64,000 nt of DNA, from NCBI RefSeq assembly GCF_004570575.1, contig NZ_SPPD01000004.1, positions 62,001 through 126,000 of the forward strand, given 5' to 3'. This document shows positions 46,571 to 56,391 of the stretch, piece by piece (within the stretch, counting starts at the first letter, position 1; every line of letters starts with the position of its first letter). This DNA comes from Streptococcus cuniculi. GTDB lineage: Bacteria; Bacillota; Bacilli; Lactobacillales; Streptococcaceae. The notes beneath the pieces are model-generated. The model saw only the letters and a list, made by a program, of their open reading frames with translations. It made no database searches and was not told the DNA's origin. Position numbers and translations under genes: made by a program.

Positions 46571-47563
46571 ATGACATACAAGAGCATTAAAGTTGTAAAA
46601 GGTAGTGGCGGTTATGGTGGTCCCTTGGTGATTACCCCGACAGAAGAAAAGCACAAATTTATCTATATTACAGGTGGCGGTGAAAAGCCAGCCATTGTGG
46701 ACAAGATTGCAGAATTGACAGGTATGGAGCCAGTCAATGGTTTTAAAACATCGATTCCAGATGAAGAAATTGCCCTTGCGATTGTTGACTGTGGTGGAAC
46801 GCTTCGCTGTGGCATTTATCCAAAGAAAGGCATTCCAACCATCAACGTGGTGCCAACAGGAAAAAGTGGTCCTTTGGCCCAATACATCACCGAAGACATC
46901 TACGTATCAAATGTCGGTGTGGATCAGATTAGCCTAGCAGACGGTTCAGAAGCTGTTGCAGTAGCTCCTCAAGCAACTGAGGTCAAAAAGCCTAGCTATG
47001 ACACCTCTAAAAAGATTACGGAACAGCGCGCTGAATCGAGCTTTATCGCCCGTATCGGTATGGGAGCTGGTAAGGTCGTTGCAACCTTTAACCAAGCAGC
47101 CCGTGAAGCGATTCAAACCATGCTCAACACCATCTTGCCATTCATGGCCTTTGTATCTCTCTTAATCGGGATTATTCAAGGGTCAGGTGTCGGAAATTGG
47201 CTTGCAAAACTCATGGTACCACTCGCAGGAAATGTCTGGGGCTTGGTGATTATCGGATTTATCTGTTCACTTCCATTCCTCTCTCCACTCTTAGGCCCTG
47301 GTGCGGTTATCAGCCAAATCATCGGTACCTTGATCGGTGTGGAAATCGGAAAAGGAAATATCCCTCCACAAATGGCTCTTCCAGCGCTCTTTGCCATCAA
47401 TACGCAAAATGGTTGTGACTTTATCCCGGTTGCCCTTGGCTTATCAGAGGCAGAAGCAGAAACCGTTGAGGTAGGGGTACCATCTGTTCTCTACTCTCGT
47501 TTCTTGAACGGTGTGCCACGTGTGATTGTAGCTTGGTTGGCAAGTTTTGGTTTGTATAGCTAA
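46571..47563 (+). CDS. srlE: PTS sorbitol EIIB(C)
   Basis: 330 residues. N-terminal IIB with phospho-Cys candidate in [15 protein letters not shown] and [20 protein letters not shown]-terminal membrane region [64 protein letters not shown]. Eighteen bases after srlA. Confidence 0.93.
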   Translation: MTYKSIKVVKGSGGYGGPLVITPTEEKHKFIYITGGGEKPAIVDKIAELTGMEPVNGFKTSIPDEEIALAIVDCGGTLRCGIYPKKGIPTINVVPTGKSGPLAQYITEDIYVSNVGVDQISLADGSEAVAVAPQATEVKKPSYDTSKKITEQRAESSFIARIGMGAGKVVATFNQAAREAIQTMLNTILPFMAFVSLLIGIIQGSGVGNWLAKLMVPLAGNVWGLVIIGFICSLPFLSPLLGPGAVISQIIGTLIGVEIGKGNIPPQMALPALFAINTQNGCDFIPVALGLSEAEAETVEVGVPSVLYSRFLNGVPRVIVAWLASFGLYS

Positions 47564-47645
47564 TACGCGTCAGCTATTGACTTTATAGAAGATAGACTTC
47601 TATAGTGAACGACAAATAATAGAATTAGAATAGGAAGATAGACGA

Positions 47646-48011
47646 ATGACAAAAATTTTTGAAACAAAGATTGTAAGTATCGGAGAACAGGCTCCAAACA
47701 TGATTGAAGAAGCAAATATGCTCATTTTATTCGGGATGGAAGCACCAGCTGATTTGGCTGATTACTGCTACAAGATTAGTAACAAGGATTTGTCAGGGTC
47801 TATCGTCCCGGGGGTGCGCTTGGTCATTGACGGCGCAGTCTATCCCGTCACAGCAGTGGGGAATGTCGTGGAGCAAAATTTGTCAGCCCTAGGACACATT
47901 ACCATTGCTTTTGATGGTTCTTGCGAAGGCTCTCTTCCAGGTACCCTCCATGTGGAAGCTGGAGAAATCCCTGCGCTCAAAGAAGGCAGCGTGATTGAAT
48001 TGGTGGCCTAG
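47646..48011 (+). CDS. srlB: PTS sorbitol EIIA
   Basis: 121 residues: LILFGMEAPADLADYCYKI, VIDGAVYPVTAVGNVVEQNLSALGHITIAFDG, GTLHVEAGEIPALKEGSVIEL. It passes phosphate from HPr to SrlE. Eighty-two bases after srlE, last PTS gene of the operon. Confidence 0.92.
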   Translation: MTKIFETKIVSIGEQAPNMIEEANMLILFGMEAPADLADYCYKISNKDLSGSIVPGVRLVIDGAVYPVTAVGNVVEQNLSALGHITIAFDGSCEGSLPGTLHVEAGEIPALKEGSVIELVA

Positions 48012-48019
48012 CCATCAAA

Positions 48020-48300
48020 CGTCACTTACTGTATGTCTCACAAACACTACCACAAAAGATATCGTCATTTAGTTTACACCTAAAGGTAGCCACAGCTGTA
48101 ACTAGCTAAAGCGAGAACAGCTACCTATCCACTAAAGGGATTCTCAGCTGTAATCGGCTAAAGCCGAAACAGATCCTATCTATTTTCCGAGCTTTTAGCC
48201 CGAATTCAATTACTAAGACACAAAAGCTCGTTGACACGGGTTACACTCGTTTTATTTCCAACCTCCAACAGTCTTCCAGACGATTGGAGCGAGTACTAAA
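48020..48300. repeat. mosaic hairpin repeat after the sorbitol PTS
   Basis: Contains two copies of the ACAGCTGTAACTAGCTAAAG ... GAACAGCT hairpin module, CTATCTATTTTCCGAGCTTTTAGCCCG, and a CCAACAGTCTTCCAGACGATTGG hairpin. Shares ends with the other mosaic repeats. Confidence 0.65.
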
Positions 48301-48382
48301 AGGAAACGAAATGATGCTAACAAGGCTGGACGTTGTGCCAGCCTCTATCTTGTTTTATATGTTGTTTTGAAAGGAAAAAACG

Positions 48383-49052
48383 ATGAAACTACTATTAGAT
48401 ACCGTCAATCAGGAAAAAAATCAAAGAGTATTTGACCTATCTTCCGGTGTCAGGTGTGACGACCAATCCCAGTATCCTCAAGAGAGAAGGGGAACTGGAC
48501 TTTTTTGAACACATGAAAGGCCTCCGCCAGTTGATTGGTTTTGAGCGGAGTCTCCATGTCCAAGTCGTTGCTCAAGATTATGAGGGAATGTTGGCCGATG
48601 CCCACCGTCTTATTGAAGGTATTGATGATCAAATCTTTATCAAGGTGCCTGTCACGAAGGCTGGACTGCAGGTGATACAAACTCTTAAAAAAGCCAAGTT
48701 AGGGGTGACTGCGACGGCGATTTACACAGAAATGCAGGCTCTTTTAGCCCTTGAAAGCAGCGCGGATTTCCTAGCTCCCTATGTCAATCGTATCTCGGTC
48801 TTAAATGGGGACGCCACTTCACTGATTGCCCATGTTCAACAGGAAATTGAGCGCACTCAATCTTCTACTCAACTTCTAGCTGCGAGCTTCAAGCAGGTCG
48901 GACAGGTGTTGGATGCTGTCCATGCAGGAGCAGGCTTTGTCACCCTAAGCACCGATGTCTTGGATCAATTGCTCGCCCACCCTTCCATTGACAAGGCAGT
49001 GGCGGATTTTAAGAGAGATTGGGACGAAACGTTTGGGCGGAAACAGGTTTGA
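48383..49052 (+). pseudogene. transaldolase/fructose-6-phosphate aldolase-like gene with A-tract frameshift
   Basis: ATG at 48383 after AAAGGAAAA reads MKLLLDTVNQEK, then leaves frame at an A7 tract (48414-48420). Deleting one A gives KIKEYLTYLPVSGVTTNPSILK and continues to 49052, a protein of about 222 residues, the size of TalC/FSA enzymes. Later blocks DDQIFIKVPVTKAG (Schiff-base Lys), LGVTATAIYTEMQA, ISVLNGDATSLI and FKQVGQVLDAVHAGAGFVTLS are intact. Without the first 16 residues the first barrel strand with its Asp is lost. Sequencing error or transcriptional slippage remain possible. Confidence 0.75.
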
Positions 49053-49217
49053 TGAATCAATAGGTCGGGATAGTGTTGTCACGACCTTTTTGGTTTCATA
49101 GTTTGTTGAATATAGAACCACGCGAAGAAAACGCACGTTCTACCCTACTTGCTCTTTCTTGAAAGTTTAGTTTGAAAACCTTATAATGATAATAGAGAAA
49201 GAATGAGGAGAACAGCG

Positions 49218-49522
49218 ATGCTGGAATCATGGTTGTAGCTGGTAGGAAGTGCCATCTTAAATGGGATTGGCCATATCGGCAAAAAAGAAGTCCAAATGTC
49301 CTTGAGTTGGATGTAGCGGAAGCCAAGAAACACTTAACGGACATGGGCTTTCGTGTGAGTGCGGTCTTGGTCAAACCCGAGCGCAAATACGCCAAGAAAC
49401 GCGCTGGTGAAGTGGTCGATTACAATCCAGGTTGGGTAGAGAAAAAAGGCTTGGTTAAGCTCTATTATGTAGATAAGGAAGTAGTGGCAGAAAGCAAGAA
49501 GATCGGCTTTTTCCACCGCTGA
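49218..49522 (+). pseudogene. degraded single-PASTA-domain gene
   Basis: From the ATG at 49218 after GAGGAG the frame meets TAG at codon 7, then continues LVGSAILNGIGHIGKK and shifts at an A6 tract into SPNVLELDVAEAKKHLTDMGF ... LVKLYYVDKEVVAE, a PASTA domain. The same PASTA type follows in the intact gene at 49558. An open frame from 49229 could give a 97-residue product with an unrelated N-terminus. Confidence 0.6.
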
Positions 49523-49557
49523 TACTGACGAGATAGATTAGGAAAAAGAGGTAGTAA

Positions 49558-50277
49558 ATGGCGAAAAAGAAATTACCAGTCAACGGAAAAATGATTGGGG
49601 AAGTCGCAAAGATTTTTGATGTGATTCCAGATACAACACGGATGATTGGTGAGGCTGTCCATGCAGTTGTTCCGCTGGTGGATAAGGTCTTGGAGCAGAA
49701 TTACCAGAAGAAAAATCGTCTTGTGCGCCTGCCCAATATGGTGGACATGGATATCGCAGAAGCCCAGAACCATCTGGAAGAGTTAGGCTTTGTGGTCACA
49801 CGGATTCTTGCCAAGCCCCATCAACGCTATGCCAACAAGCAAGCTGGCGAAGTGGTGGCAATGGTTCCTAAATCAGGCAATCTCGAGCCAGGAACGCTGG
49901 TCAAACTCTACTATGTGACCCCAGAGGTGATTGCAGCGAGTGATGTAACCATTTCCCTACCCAATGTCATCGGTCTAGCGCTTGAAGAAGCGCAGCAGCA
50001 TTTGCAGGAGCTTGGCTTGAGAACAATTGCCATACCTGTGAAGGGGCAATCAAGGCATGCGTATCAGCAAACAGAGACCGTTTTAGACATGCAACCCAAG
50101 CCCAATATGTTGGTTACAGCTGTCCCCAAGGGCAGTTTTGTCAAATTGTACTATTTGACAGAGGTAGGATTACGAGAGAGCAAAGAAAAGCTCCGCCATG
50201 CCAAAAACAAGAAGCTAGAGCTGCCCACCCTTGTCCAACAAGTCCCGAAACTCTTTCCATTCAAGAAGAGAAAATAA
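49558..50277 (+). CDS. cytoplasmic protein with two PASTA domains
   Basis: 239 residues. No signal peptide, membrane helix or kinase domain. An N-terminal segment (GKMIGEVAKIFDVIPDTTRMIGEAV) is followed by two PASTA repeats: LVRLPNMVDMDIAEAQNHLEELGF...TLVKLYYVTPEV and ISLPNVIGLALEEAQQHLQELGL...SFVKLYYLTEV. The basic C-terminus ends FPFKKRK. PASTA domains normally bind muropeptides outside the cell on Ser/Thr kinases or PBPs. Role of an intracellular form is unknown. Confidence 0.75.
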   Translation: MAKKKLPVNGKMIGEVAKIFDVIPDTTRMIGEAVHAVVPLVDKVLEQNYQKKNRLVRLPNMVDMDIAEAQNHLEELGFVVTRILAKPHQRYANKQAGEVVAMVPKSGNLEPGTLVKLYYVTPEVIAASDVTISLPNVIGLALEEAQQHLQELGLRTIAIPVKGQSRHAYQQTETVLDMQPKPNMLVTAVPKGSFVKLYYLTEVGLRESKEKLRHAKNKKLELPTLVQQVPKLFPFKKRK

Positions 50278-50341
50278 GTATAACTCTTGACAATTTGGGG
50301 AGATTAGGGCAGAATGGAGATAGAAAAAAGAGGAGACTATC

Positions 50342-50875
50342 ATGAAAAAGAAATTATTCCCTATTTTAGTTGGTCTGTTGACGGTAACAGCTTTAACAGC
50401 TTGTTCAACGAATAAGGCTACAGAAAGCGACAGCTCGTCATCTTCGATGACGGCAGAATCGTCTAAGGTAGAAGAATCAACATCAACTAGTTCTTCGTCT
50501 GAGGCGAAAACATTGAAAGAATCCACCATCGTTTATCTCTCAGATCAAGAGATTGATGCAATCCAAACCTTGGGTGATGTGAAGACAGCCTTTAAATCAT
50601 TGTCAGACGCCTATGTGGCTGATTTTGATGAATTGATTGCTCAACTACCAGAATCAGGCAAGAACGCACTTGTACCGTTTCGTGAGCAGTTGACCCAAAT
50701 GATGGACAAACAGCAAGAAACGATTGCGACTCAATTCGCGAGTCTTGGGGATGATAGCACTCAAATTCCAGCAGAAGGTCGCGAAAGCATGACGACAGCC
50801 TTGAAAACAGCTCGTGACCAATTAAAACAAGCTATGGCCACAGCCAGAGAACAAGCTCAGTCTATGCTAAAATAA
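50342..50875 (+). CDS. Ser-rich lipoprotein
   Basis: 177 residues. Signal peptide MKKKLFPILVGLLTVTALTACS with lipobox LTAC. Then a Ser/Thr/Glu-rich linker (residues about 23-60) and a helical domain (LSDQEIDAIQTLGDVKTAF...AREQAQSMLK), probably coiled coil. Anchored on the outer face of the membrane. No enzyme signature; function unknown. Confidence 0.75.
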   Translation: MKKKLFPILVGLLTVTALTACSTNKATESDSSSSSMTAESSKVEESTSTSSSSEAKTLKESTIVYLSDQEIDAIQTLGDVKTAFKSLSDAYVADFDELIAQLPESGKNALVPFREQLTQMMDKQQETIATQFASLGDDSTQIPAEGRESMTTALKTARDQLKQAMATAREQAQSMLK

Positions 50876-50906
50876 GCGTTAACGTATAGGAAGACTGAAG
50901 AAGTGG

Positions 50907-50937
50907 GTTGAGAAATCCGTTTCTCAGTCTTTTTTTG
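50907..50937 (+). terminator. terminator after the lipoprotein gene
   Basis: GAGAAA-TCCG-TTTCTC stem, extended by AGACTG/CAGTCT, followed by seven Ts. Confidence 0.75.
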
Positions 50938-51033
50938 AAGAAAAGGCAGCTTGAAAAACAAAGATTATTTCCAAATATTCTGAAAATTTGATAGAATAGG
51001 AATTGTATTATGTATTTGAGAAATGGAGATGTT

Positions 51034-51732
51034 ATGACAGCGACAAAAATGAACGCCCAAGAGATTATTCAATTTATTGCCCAAGCAGAGAAAAAGACTA
51101 CCGTCAAGGTTACCTTTGAGGGAAAATTAGCAACTGCTGTTCCTGAAACGGTGGTCAAACTCGGCAATGTCCTTTTCGGTGATTGGAAAGATATTGCGCC
51201 GCTTCTTGCTAACTTGACAGAAAACAAAGATTATGTAGTAGAGCAAGATGCGCGGAATTCGGCGGTGCCATTGCTCGATAAACGCTCGATAAACGCCCGC
51301 ATTGAACCAGGTGCCATTATCCGTGACCAAGTAACCATTGGCGACAATGCTGTGATCATGATGGGCGCGGTCATCAACATCGGTGCGGAAATCGGTGAAG
51401 GAACCATGATTGATATGGGAGCTATCCTCGGTGGACGTGCTACAGTCGGGAAAAATAGCCACATCGGTGCGGGTGCTGTCTTGGCTGGTGTGATTGAGCC
51501 TGCGAGCGCAGAGCCTGTTCGTGTAGGAGATAACGTCCTAGTCGGTGCCAATGCCGTGGTAATTGAAGGAGTGCAGATTGGTAGTGGCTCTGTTGTAGCG
51601 GCAGGTGCCATTGTGACCCAGGATGTTCCTGAAAATGTAGTGGTTGCAGGAGTTCCTGCGCGTGTGATAAAGGAAATTGATGCCCAAACCCAGCAAAAAA
51701 CTGCCTTGGAAGATGCACTTCGGACACTCTAG
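51034..51732 (+). CDS. dapH: tetrahydrodipicolinate N-acetyltransferase
   Basis: 232 residues from the ATG at 51034; an eight-codon longer frame is less likely. Left-handed beta-helix hexapeptide repeats: [36 protein letters not shown] and [15 protein letters not shown]. It acetylates tetrahydrodipicolinate in the lysine/diaminopimelate pathway, feeding peptidoglycan. Nine bases before dapL. Confidence 0.94.
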   Translation: MTATKMNAQEIIQFIAQAEKKTTVKVTFEGKLATAVPETVVKLGNVLFGDWKDIAPLLANLTENKDYVVEQDARNSAVPLLDKRSINARIEPGAIIRDQVTIGDNAVIMMGAVINIGAEIGEGTMIDMGAILGGRATVGKNSHIGAGAVLAGVIEPASAEPVRVGDNVLVGANAVVIEGVQIGSGSVVAAGAIVTQDVPENVVVAGVPARVIKEIDAQTQQKTALEDALRTL

Positions 51733-51741
51733 GAGATAGCG

Positions 51742-52872
51742 ATGCTTGATTTAATTGCGACACGGCGCGCCCTGCACCAAATTCCAGAACTCGGAATGGA
51801 AGAGTTCAAGACCCATGCTTTTCTGATGGAGATACTTGAGGGTCTGTTAACAGATTGTTCCTTTGATCAGATTCGGACATGGGAGACAGGGATTCTTGTT
51901 TATCTGACAGGAACGGAAGGGAAGAAAACGATTGGCTGGCGGACAGATATTGATGGACTGCCTATTGTCGAAGAGACAGGACTTGATTTTGCTTCTACTC
52001 ATGAAGAGCGTATGCATGCCTGTGGTCATGACTTTCACATGACCATTGCTCTTGGTCTTTTGGAGCAGATGATTGCCAAACAGCCACGCCATAATCTGCT
52101 CTTTTTGTTCCAGCCAGCTGAGGAAAATCTGGCAGGTGGCATGCTCATGTATGAAGCAGGTGCTTTTGGTGACTGGTTGCCAGATGAATTTTATGGCTTA
52201 CATGTGCGCCCTGATTTGAAGGTGGGGCAGATTGCGACCAACCGAGCGACCTTATTTGCAGGGACATGTGAGGTAAAGATTCGCTTTATCGGCCGCGGTG
52301 GTCATGCAGCCTTTCCGCATACAGCAAATGACGCCTTGGTAGCTGCGAGTTACTTTGTGACCCAAGTGCAGTCCGTGGTTAGTCGCAATGTCGATCCGAT
52401 TGAGGGGGCGGTCGTGACCTTTGGCTCTATGCATGCTGGTACGACCAATAATGTCATTGCCGAAACAGCCTTCTTGCATGGGACGATTCGCTCCTTGACG
52501 CAAGGCATGAGCCTCTTGGTTCAAAAACGGGTCCGTGAAGTGGCACAGGGCATTGCTGCCTCCTTTGGTCTTGAGGTTGAGATTGAATTGAACCAAGGTG
52601 GGTATCTGCCTGTGGAAAACAATCCCCAATTAGCAGACGAGCTGATGACGTATTTTGAGGCGGTGCCTGAGGTAGAGGTAGTTGACTGTCCTCCTGCTAT
52701 GACTGGAGAGGATTTTGGCTATCTGCTTAGCAAGGTGCCCGGTGTCATGTTCTGGCTCGGTGTGGATACGCCTTATCCTCTGCACAATCCTCGTCTAAAT
52801 CCCAAAGAGGAGGCTATCCCATTTGCAGTGGAGCACTTGGCAGAATTTTTGCGTCACAAAGCAGCAGAGTGA
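51742..52872 (+). CDS. dapL: N-acetyldiaminopimelate deacetylase
   Basis: 376-residue M20-family metallohydrolase. [39 protein letters not shown] (metal ligands), [16 protein letters not shown] and [24 protein letters not shown]. It removes the acetyl group added by DapH after transamination. Operon with dapH fixes the substrate; sequence alone resembles other amidohydrolases. Confidence 0.9.
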   Translation: MLDLIATRRALHQIPELGMEEFKTHAFLMEILEGLLTDCSFDQIRTWETGILVYLTGTEGKKTIGWRTDIDGLPIVEETGLDFASTHEERMHACGHDFHMTIALGLLEQMIAKQPRHNLLFLFQPAEENLAGGMLMYEAGAFGDWLPDEFYGLHVRPDLKVGQIATNRATLFAGTCEVKIRFIGRGGHAAFPHTANDALVAASYFVTQVQSVVSRNVDPIEGAVVTFGSMHAGTTNNVIAETAFLHGTIRSLTQGMSLLVQKRVREVAQGIAASFGLEVEIELNQGGYLPVENNPQLADELMTYFEAVPEVEVVDCPPAMTGEDFGYLLSKVPGVMFWLGVDTPYPLHNPRLNPKEEAIPFAVEHLAEFLRHKAAE

Positions 52873-52944
52873 TGAAGCAGTTGAACCAATCCGTGACCAT
52901 TCGTCTCTGGGATTGGTTTTTATCGTTAGGAAAGGGAAGTGCAG

Positions 52945-53484
52945 ATGGAAAAATCACGCATTCGAAAAAGCATGTTAGCGCGATTGAAAGGCTTGTCGGT
53001 AGAGGAGCGAGAAGCTTGGAGTGAGTGGGCTTGTCAAGCGATTTGTGGGCTTTTAGCCTATCAAGAGGCAGGGACGATTGCGACCTTTTTATCCATGCCA
53101 CATGAGCTGGATACCTCTTATTTGATTGCGCAGGCCAAGCAGGATGGGAAGCAGGTAGTCGTCCCTAAAACCTACGGGAAGGGACGTATGGTCTTTGTGC
53201 CTTATGATGCGAACGACTTGGAGCTCAGCTCATTTGGTGTTTGGGAGCCGCGGTCTGATGAGGTTGTTGAACCGTCAGAGATTGATATCATCCATGTACC
53301 AGGGCTTGCCTGGAATGAGGCGGGGTATCGGATTGGCTATGGTGGTGGTTTTTATGACCGATATCTACTAGACTATCAAGGAATGACAGTAAGCACCATC
53401 TGTGATTTTCAGCGTTATGAGTTTAGCGAAGAAGAGTTCGACCAAGCAGTGAGAGAGCTAGTATGCTATGAAACAATTGATTGA
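52945..53484 (+). CDS. 5-formyltetrahydrofolate cyclo-ligase
   Basis: 179 residues from the ATG at 52945. Substrate/ATP motif AGYRIGYGGGFYDRYL and basic N-terminus KSRIRKSMLARL are typical. It converts 5-formyl-THF to 5,10-methenyl-THF using ATP. Overlaps the rhomboid gene by 17 bases, an arrangement common in streptococci. Confidence 0.92.
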   Translation: MEKSRIRKSMLARLKGLSVEEREAWSEWACQAICGLLAYQEAGTIATFLSMPHELDTSYLIAQAKQDGKQVVVPKTYGKGRMVFVPYDANDLELSSFGVWEPRSDEVVEPSEIDIIHVPGLAWNEAGYRIGYGGGFYDRYLLDYQGMTVSTICDFQRYEFSEEEFDQAVRELVCYETID

Positions 53485-54145
53485 TAAACGTTATCCCGTG
53501 ACCAATGCCCTGTTGCTGGTGACGACGCTGGTCTTTTTAGCCATGCAGTTTTTACGTTTTGGACAGGCAACGACCGCACAGACCATCTATGAATTTGGAG
53601 GAATGTATGGACTAATCGTGAAGATTGATCCGACCCAGTTGTGGCGATTGATTTCGCCCATCTTTGTTCATATTGGCTGGGAACATTTTCTTTTCAACAG
53701 TATGACCCTTTATGTTTTCGGCTATCAATTGGAAGCCATCTTTGGCTCAAAGCGCTTTTTCCTTCTCTATTTCCTTGCGGGTATCATGGGGAACATCTTT
53801 ATCTTATGGCTTACACCAACTGCGGTGGCAGCAGGGGCATCGACCTCCTTGTTCGGTCTTTTTGGCGCCATGGTTGTTTTACGCTATTATAGTCGCAATC
53901 CCTATCTACAACTCTTGGGACAGCGCTATATCGCTCTTCTTCTCATCAATCTGGTCTTGGGTTTGTTTAATCCTGAAATTAGTCTAGCAGGTCATATTGG
54001 CGGTGTTGTTGGTGGCGCTGTTGCAAGTGTTTTTTTACCAACTCTTAGAGAGCCGCACTTATTTACAAACCGGCAAAGGCGCTTAGCACTGCTCTTCTAT
54101 CTGTTACTTGCAATCGGCTTGAGCCTTGCCAGTCTTCATCTATAA
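53468..54145 (+). CDS. rhomboid-family intramembrane serine protease
   Basis: 225 residues with about six membrane helices. Rhomboid features: HIGWEHFLFNSMTLYVFGYQLEAIFGS, catalytic Ser in AAGASTSLFGLFGAM, and catalytic His in SLAGHIGGVVGGAV. It cleaves membrane proteins within the bilayer. The motif is GASTSxxG rather than the more usual GASGxxxG. Translationally coupled to the cyclo-ligase gene. Confidence 0.88.
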   Translation: MKQLIDKRYPVTNALLLVTTLVFLAMQFLRFGQATTAQTIYEFGGMYGLIVKIDPTQLWRLISPIFVHIGWEHFLFNSMTLYVFGYQLEAIFGSKRFFLLYFLAGIMGNIFILWLTPTAVAAGASTSLFGLFGAMVVLRYYSRNPYLQLLGQRYIALLLINLVLGLFNPEISLAGHIGGVVGGAVASVFLPTLREPHLFTNRQRRLALLFYLLLAIGLSLASLHL

Positions 54146-54463
54146 CGATCTACAGAAGGCTGATTAGAAAATGCCTTCCTTCTCAGCAGTTGATACTAAA
54201 GGACGAAAATACGGGTTCTGAATGTCTAATGTGGTTCGTGTGTCTTGCTGAATGTCAAAGCAAAATATTCGCTGATTTATCAGAGCAAATTCTAGGTCTA
54301 CAGGAAGTGAAATTTAGTACGGGAAAACCGTATGAAATCGACAGAATTTAGTCTCAGACTAAGTTCTATTTTTTCTAAAAAGCCGTTGTCATAGGAGTTT
54401 TGAGTTTAAAAATGATATTAAAGTGTCCACTAAAGCTATTGGTTCTGCAAAGCAAACCGTTTT

Positions 54464-54514
54464 TGGTAGCGTTTACAAAAAACAATAGACATTTATACAA
54501 TAGTCTGCTATAAT
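54464..54514 (+). promoter_or_regulatory. promoter of the secreted protease gene with perfect cre site
   Basis: TGGTAGCGTTTACA (54464-54477) is the reverse complement of TGTAAACGCTACCA, a full cre match. TAGACA (54486-54491) and TATAAT (54509-54514) are 17 bases apart. The rest of 54146-54463 shows no gene. Confidence 0.7.
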
Positions 54515-54543
54515 AAAAGAAGAAGGCAAAAGGAGAGCCTTCT

Positions 54544-56058
54544 ATGAAGTATCGAAAAAGAATTCTCTCTAGTCTATTGTTATCCGTTTTGCTGTTGTCC
54601 ACTATTCCTGCTCAGGCAGTGGAGACAGGAGAGGGGATACCCGCTAGTAAGCCGAGCGCATCGATTGAAATCGCAGATACTGACTCTCTTAGCTCAGAAG
54701 TATCCAGTAGTGCGACGGATACCAGTCTGACAGCCCTTCCTCCAGCAGTGCAGTTTCGGCAGATAGCTCTTTTTCTTCCTCGTGTTCTGAGGTGCTTGGT
54801 AGCAGCGCTACAGAACCGTCCATCAGCCATTCTACTGAAACAGAGACAAGTACCGAGTCCTCCTCTACCCAGCCTTTCTTATATGAAGACAGGACTGTGA
54901 AGGAGCCAAGTGATGGAGATACGGTCAGCCCTGACATGGTCTTTGGTCGAGATGATCGAGTGCTAGTGATCAATCCCACAGTGACCCCTTATAAGCAAGT
55001 CATATATCATATATATTGATATGTATTTTAAAAATAGCAGACCAAAACGCGGTAGTGGAGTCATGATTGCGCCCAATAAGGCATTAACTGCTGCACATTG
55101 CCTTAGGAATGTAGAAACGAATGAGTGGGCAGAGTCAGTAGTAGTCTACCCAGCTTATGCGGGAGGACATGCGCCGTATGGTGGAGCGACAGGCTGGACC
55201 TATCATGTCCTAAGCAGTTTTAAGAATGATCTGGCCACTGGTGAGTATGGATACACACGAAATAAAGTTGAAAATGATATCGCCGTTATCACCTTGTCGC
55301 GCTCTCTCCCAGATGTTGGTTTTCTATCTGTGACCAATCAAGTGGCAATGAATCAAAAGGTGCAGGTTGTCGGTTATCCGAGTGATAAGGGAGAGTACAT
55401 GTATGCAGCATCTGGTCCTGTATTAGAGAGTTCTGATCGCCTCCTTCGCTATCAAATAGATACTTATGGTGGTAATAGTGGTGGCCCTGTATTAGATGCC
55501 AACAATCGAATTGTGGCGATAAACATTGCAAGTCCGAAAGAAGGTGTGAATACCGCAGATTACTTGCAACGCTACGGGAGGAATTCAGCAAGAAGAATCA
55601 ATCAGGAAGCTTTAGCCTTAATTGATTATGCAAAAAACAATCGCAATTCAGCAAAAGGTATCAGCAAGGTCATAGCGACCTTCCGTTTGTATCACCCAGG
55701 TTTGAAATACCATCTTTATACGACAGATGCCAATGAAAAAAATGTACTGGCTGGTCAGGGCTGGAACGACGAAGGAGTGGCATGGCGGACTGATACCCAA
55801 GGAAAACCCGTCTACCGTCTCTACCACGCAGGTATAAAAAAACATGTCTACACGACAGATAGCAATGAAAAGAATGTGCTGGCGAGATCAGGCTGGAAGT
55901 ATGAAGGGATTACTTGGTACTCTTCTGGGACTAAGCCTGTTTATCGCCTCTACCAGCCAGATTTAAAAGTGCATCTCTATACAATGGACACCAACGAAAA
56001 AAACGTCCTCTCTACCCGCGGTTGGAAGTACGAAGGCGTTGCTTGGAATGTGGAGTAA
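54544..56058 (+). pseudogene. secreted V8-like serine protease with three YRLY repeats, frameshifted twice
   Basis: Signal peptide MKYRKRILSSLLLSVLLLSTIPAQA, then a Ser-rich linker that leaves frame near 54725 and resumes (SSSSAVSADSSFSSS). A second shift at 55001-55014 comes from a tandem CATATAT duplication; removing one copy joins PYKQVIYIDMYF. The protease domain is intact: MIAPNKALTAAHC (His), ENDIAVITL (Asp), YGGNSGGPVL (Ser). From about 55680 three repeats of YRLYHP..KYHLYTTDANEKNVLAGQGWNDEGVAW type (DUF5648-like) follow. The isolated frame 55021-56058 lacks a signal peptide. Cre control is suggested by the promoter. Confidence 0.8.
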
Positions 56059-56059
56059 T

Positions 56060-56375
56060 ATAAGATACGAGAGCGTTTGACACGAGTTACACTCGTTTCA
56101 TTTCCAACCTTCAACAGTCTATTCCTAGACTATTGAAGCACTCAAAAGTATCCGTGTCCGTAAAACGAATAAATTCGTAACGTTCACGGCAAAATAGGAA
56201 AGACGACGAAGCTCAAGCTTCTAGGGGTGTTTATCCCTAAAGAGAGCAACAGCTGTAACCAACTAAAGTTGGAACACCCGCGTCCTCCTAAAGGCGTTCG
56301 TAGTTGTAACTAGCTAACGCTAGAACAGCTGCCTATCTTTTTCGCACGGAGTTTGGGGCGAGTTCAGTTATAAAG
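56060..56375. repeat. mosaic hairpin repeat between the two YRLY-repeat genes
   Basis: Modules: AAGATACGAGAGCGTTTGAC, a CAACAGTCTATTCCTAGACT hairpin, ACAAAATAGG-like end, two AGCTGTAACCAACTAAAGTT type hairpins, CTGCCTATCTTTTTCGCACG and GGGGCGAGTTCAGTTATA. These are inverted with respect to 21270. Confidence 0.65.
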
Positions 56376-56391
56376 AAAGGGAATTTCTACC

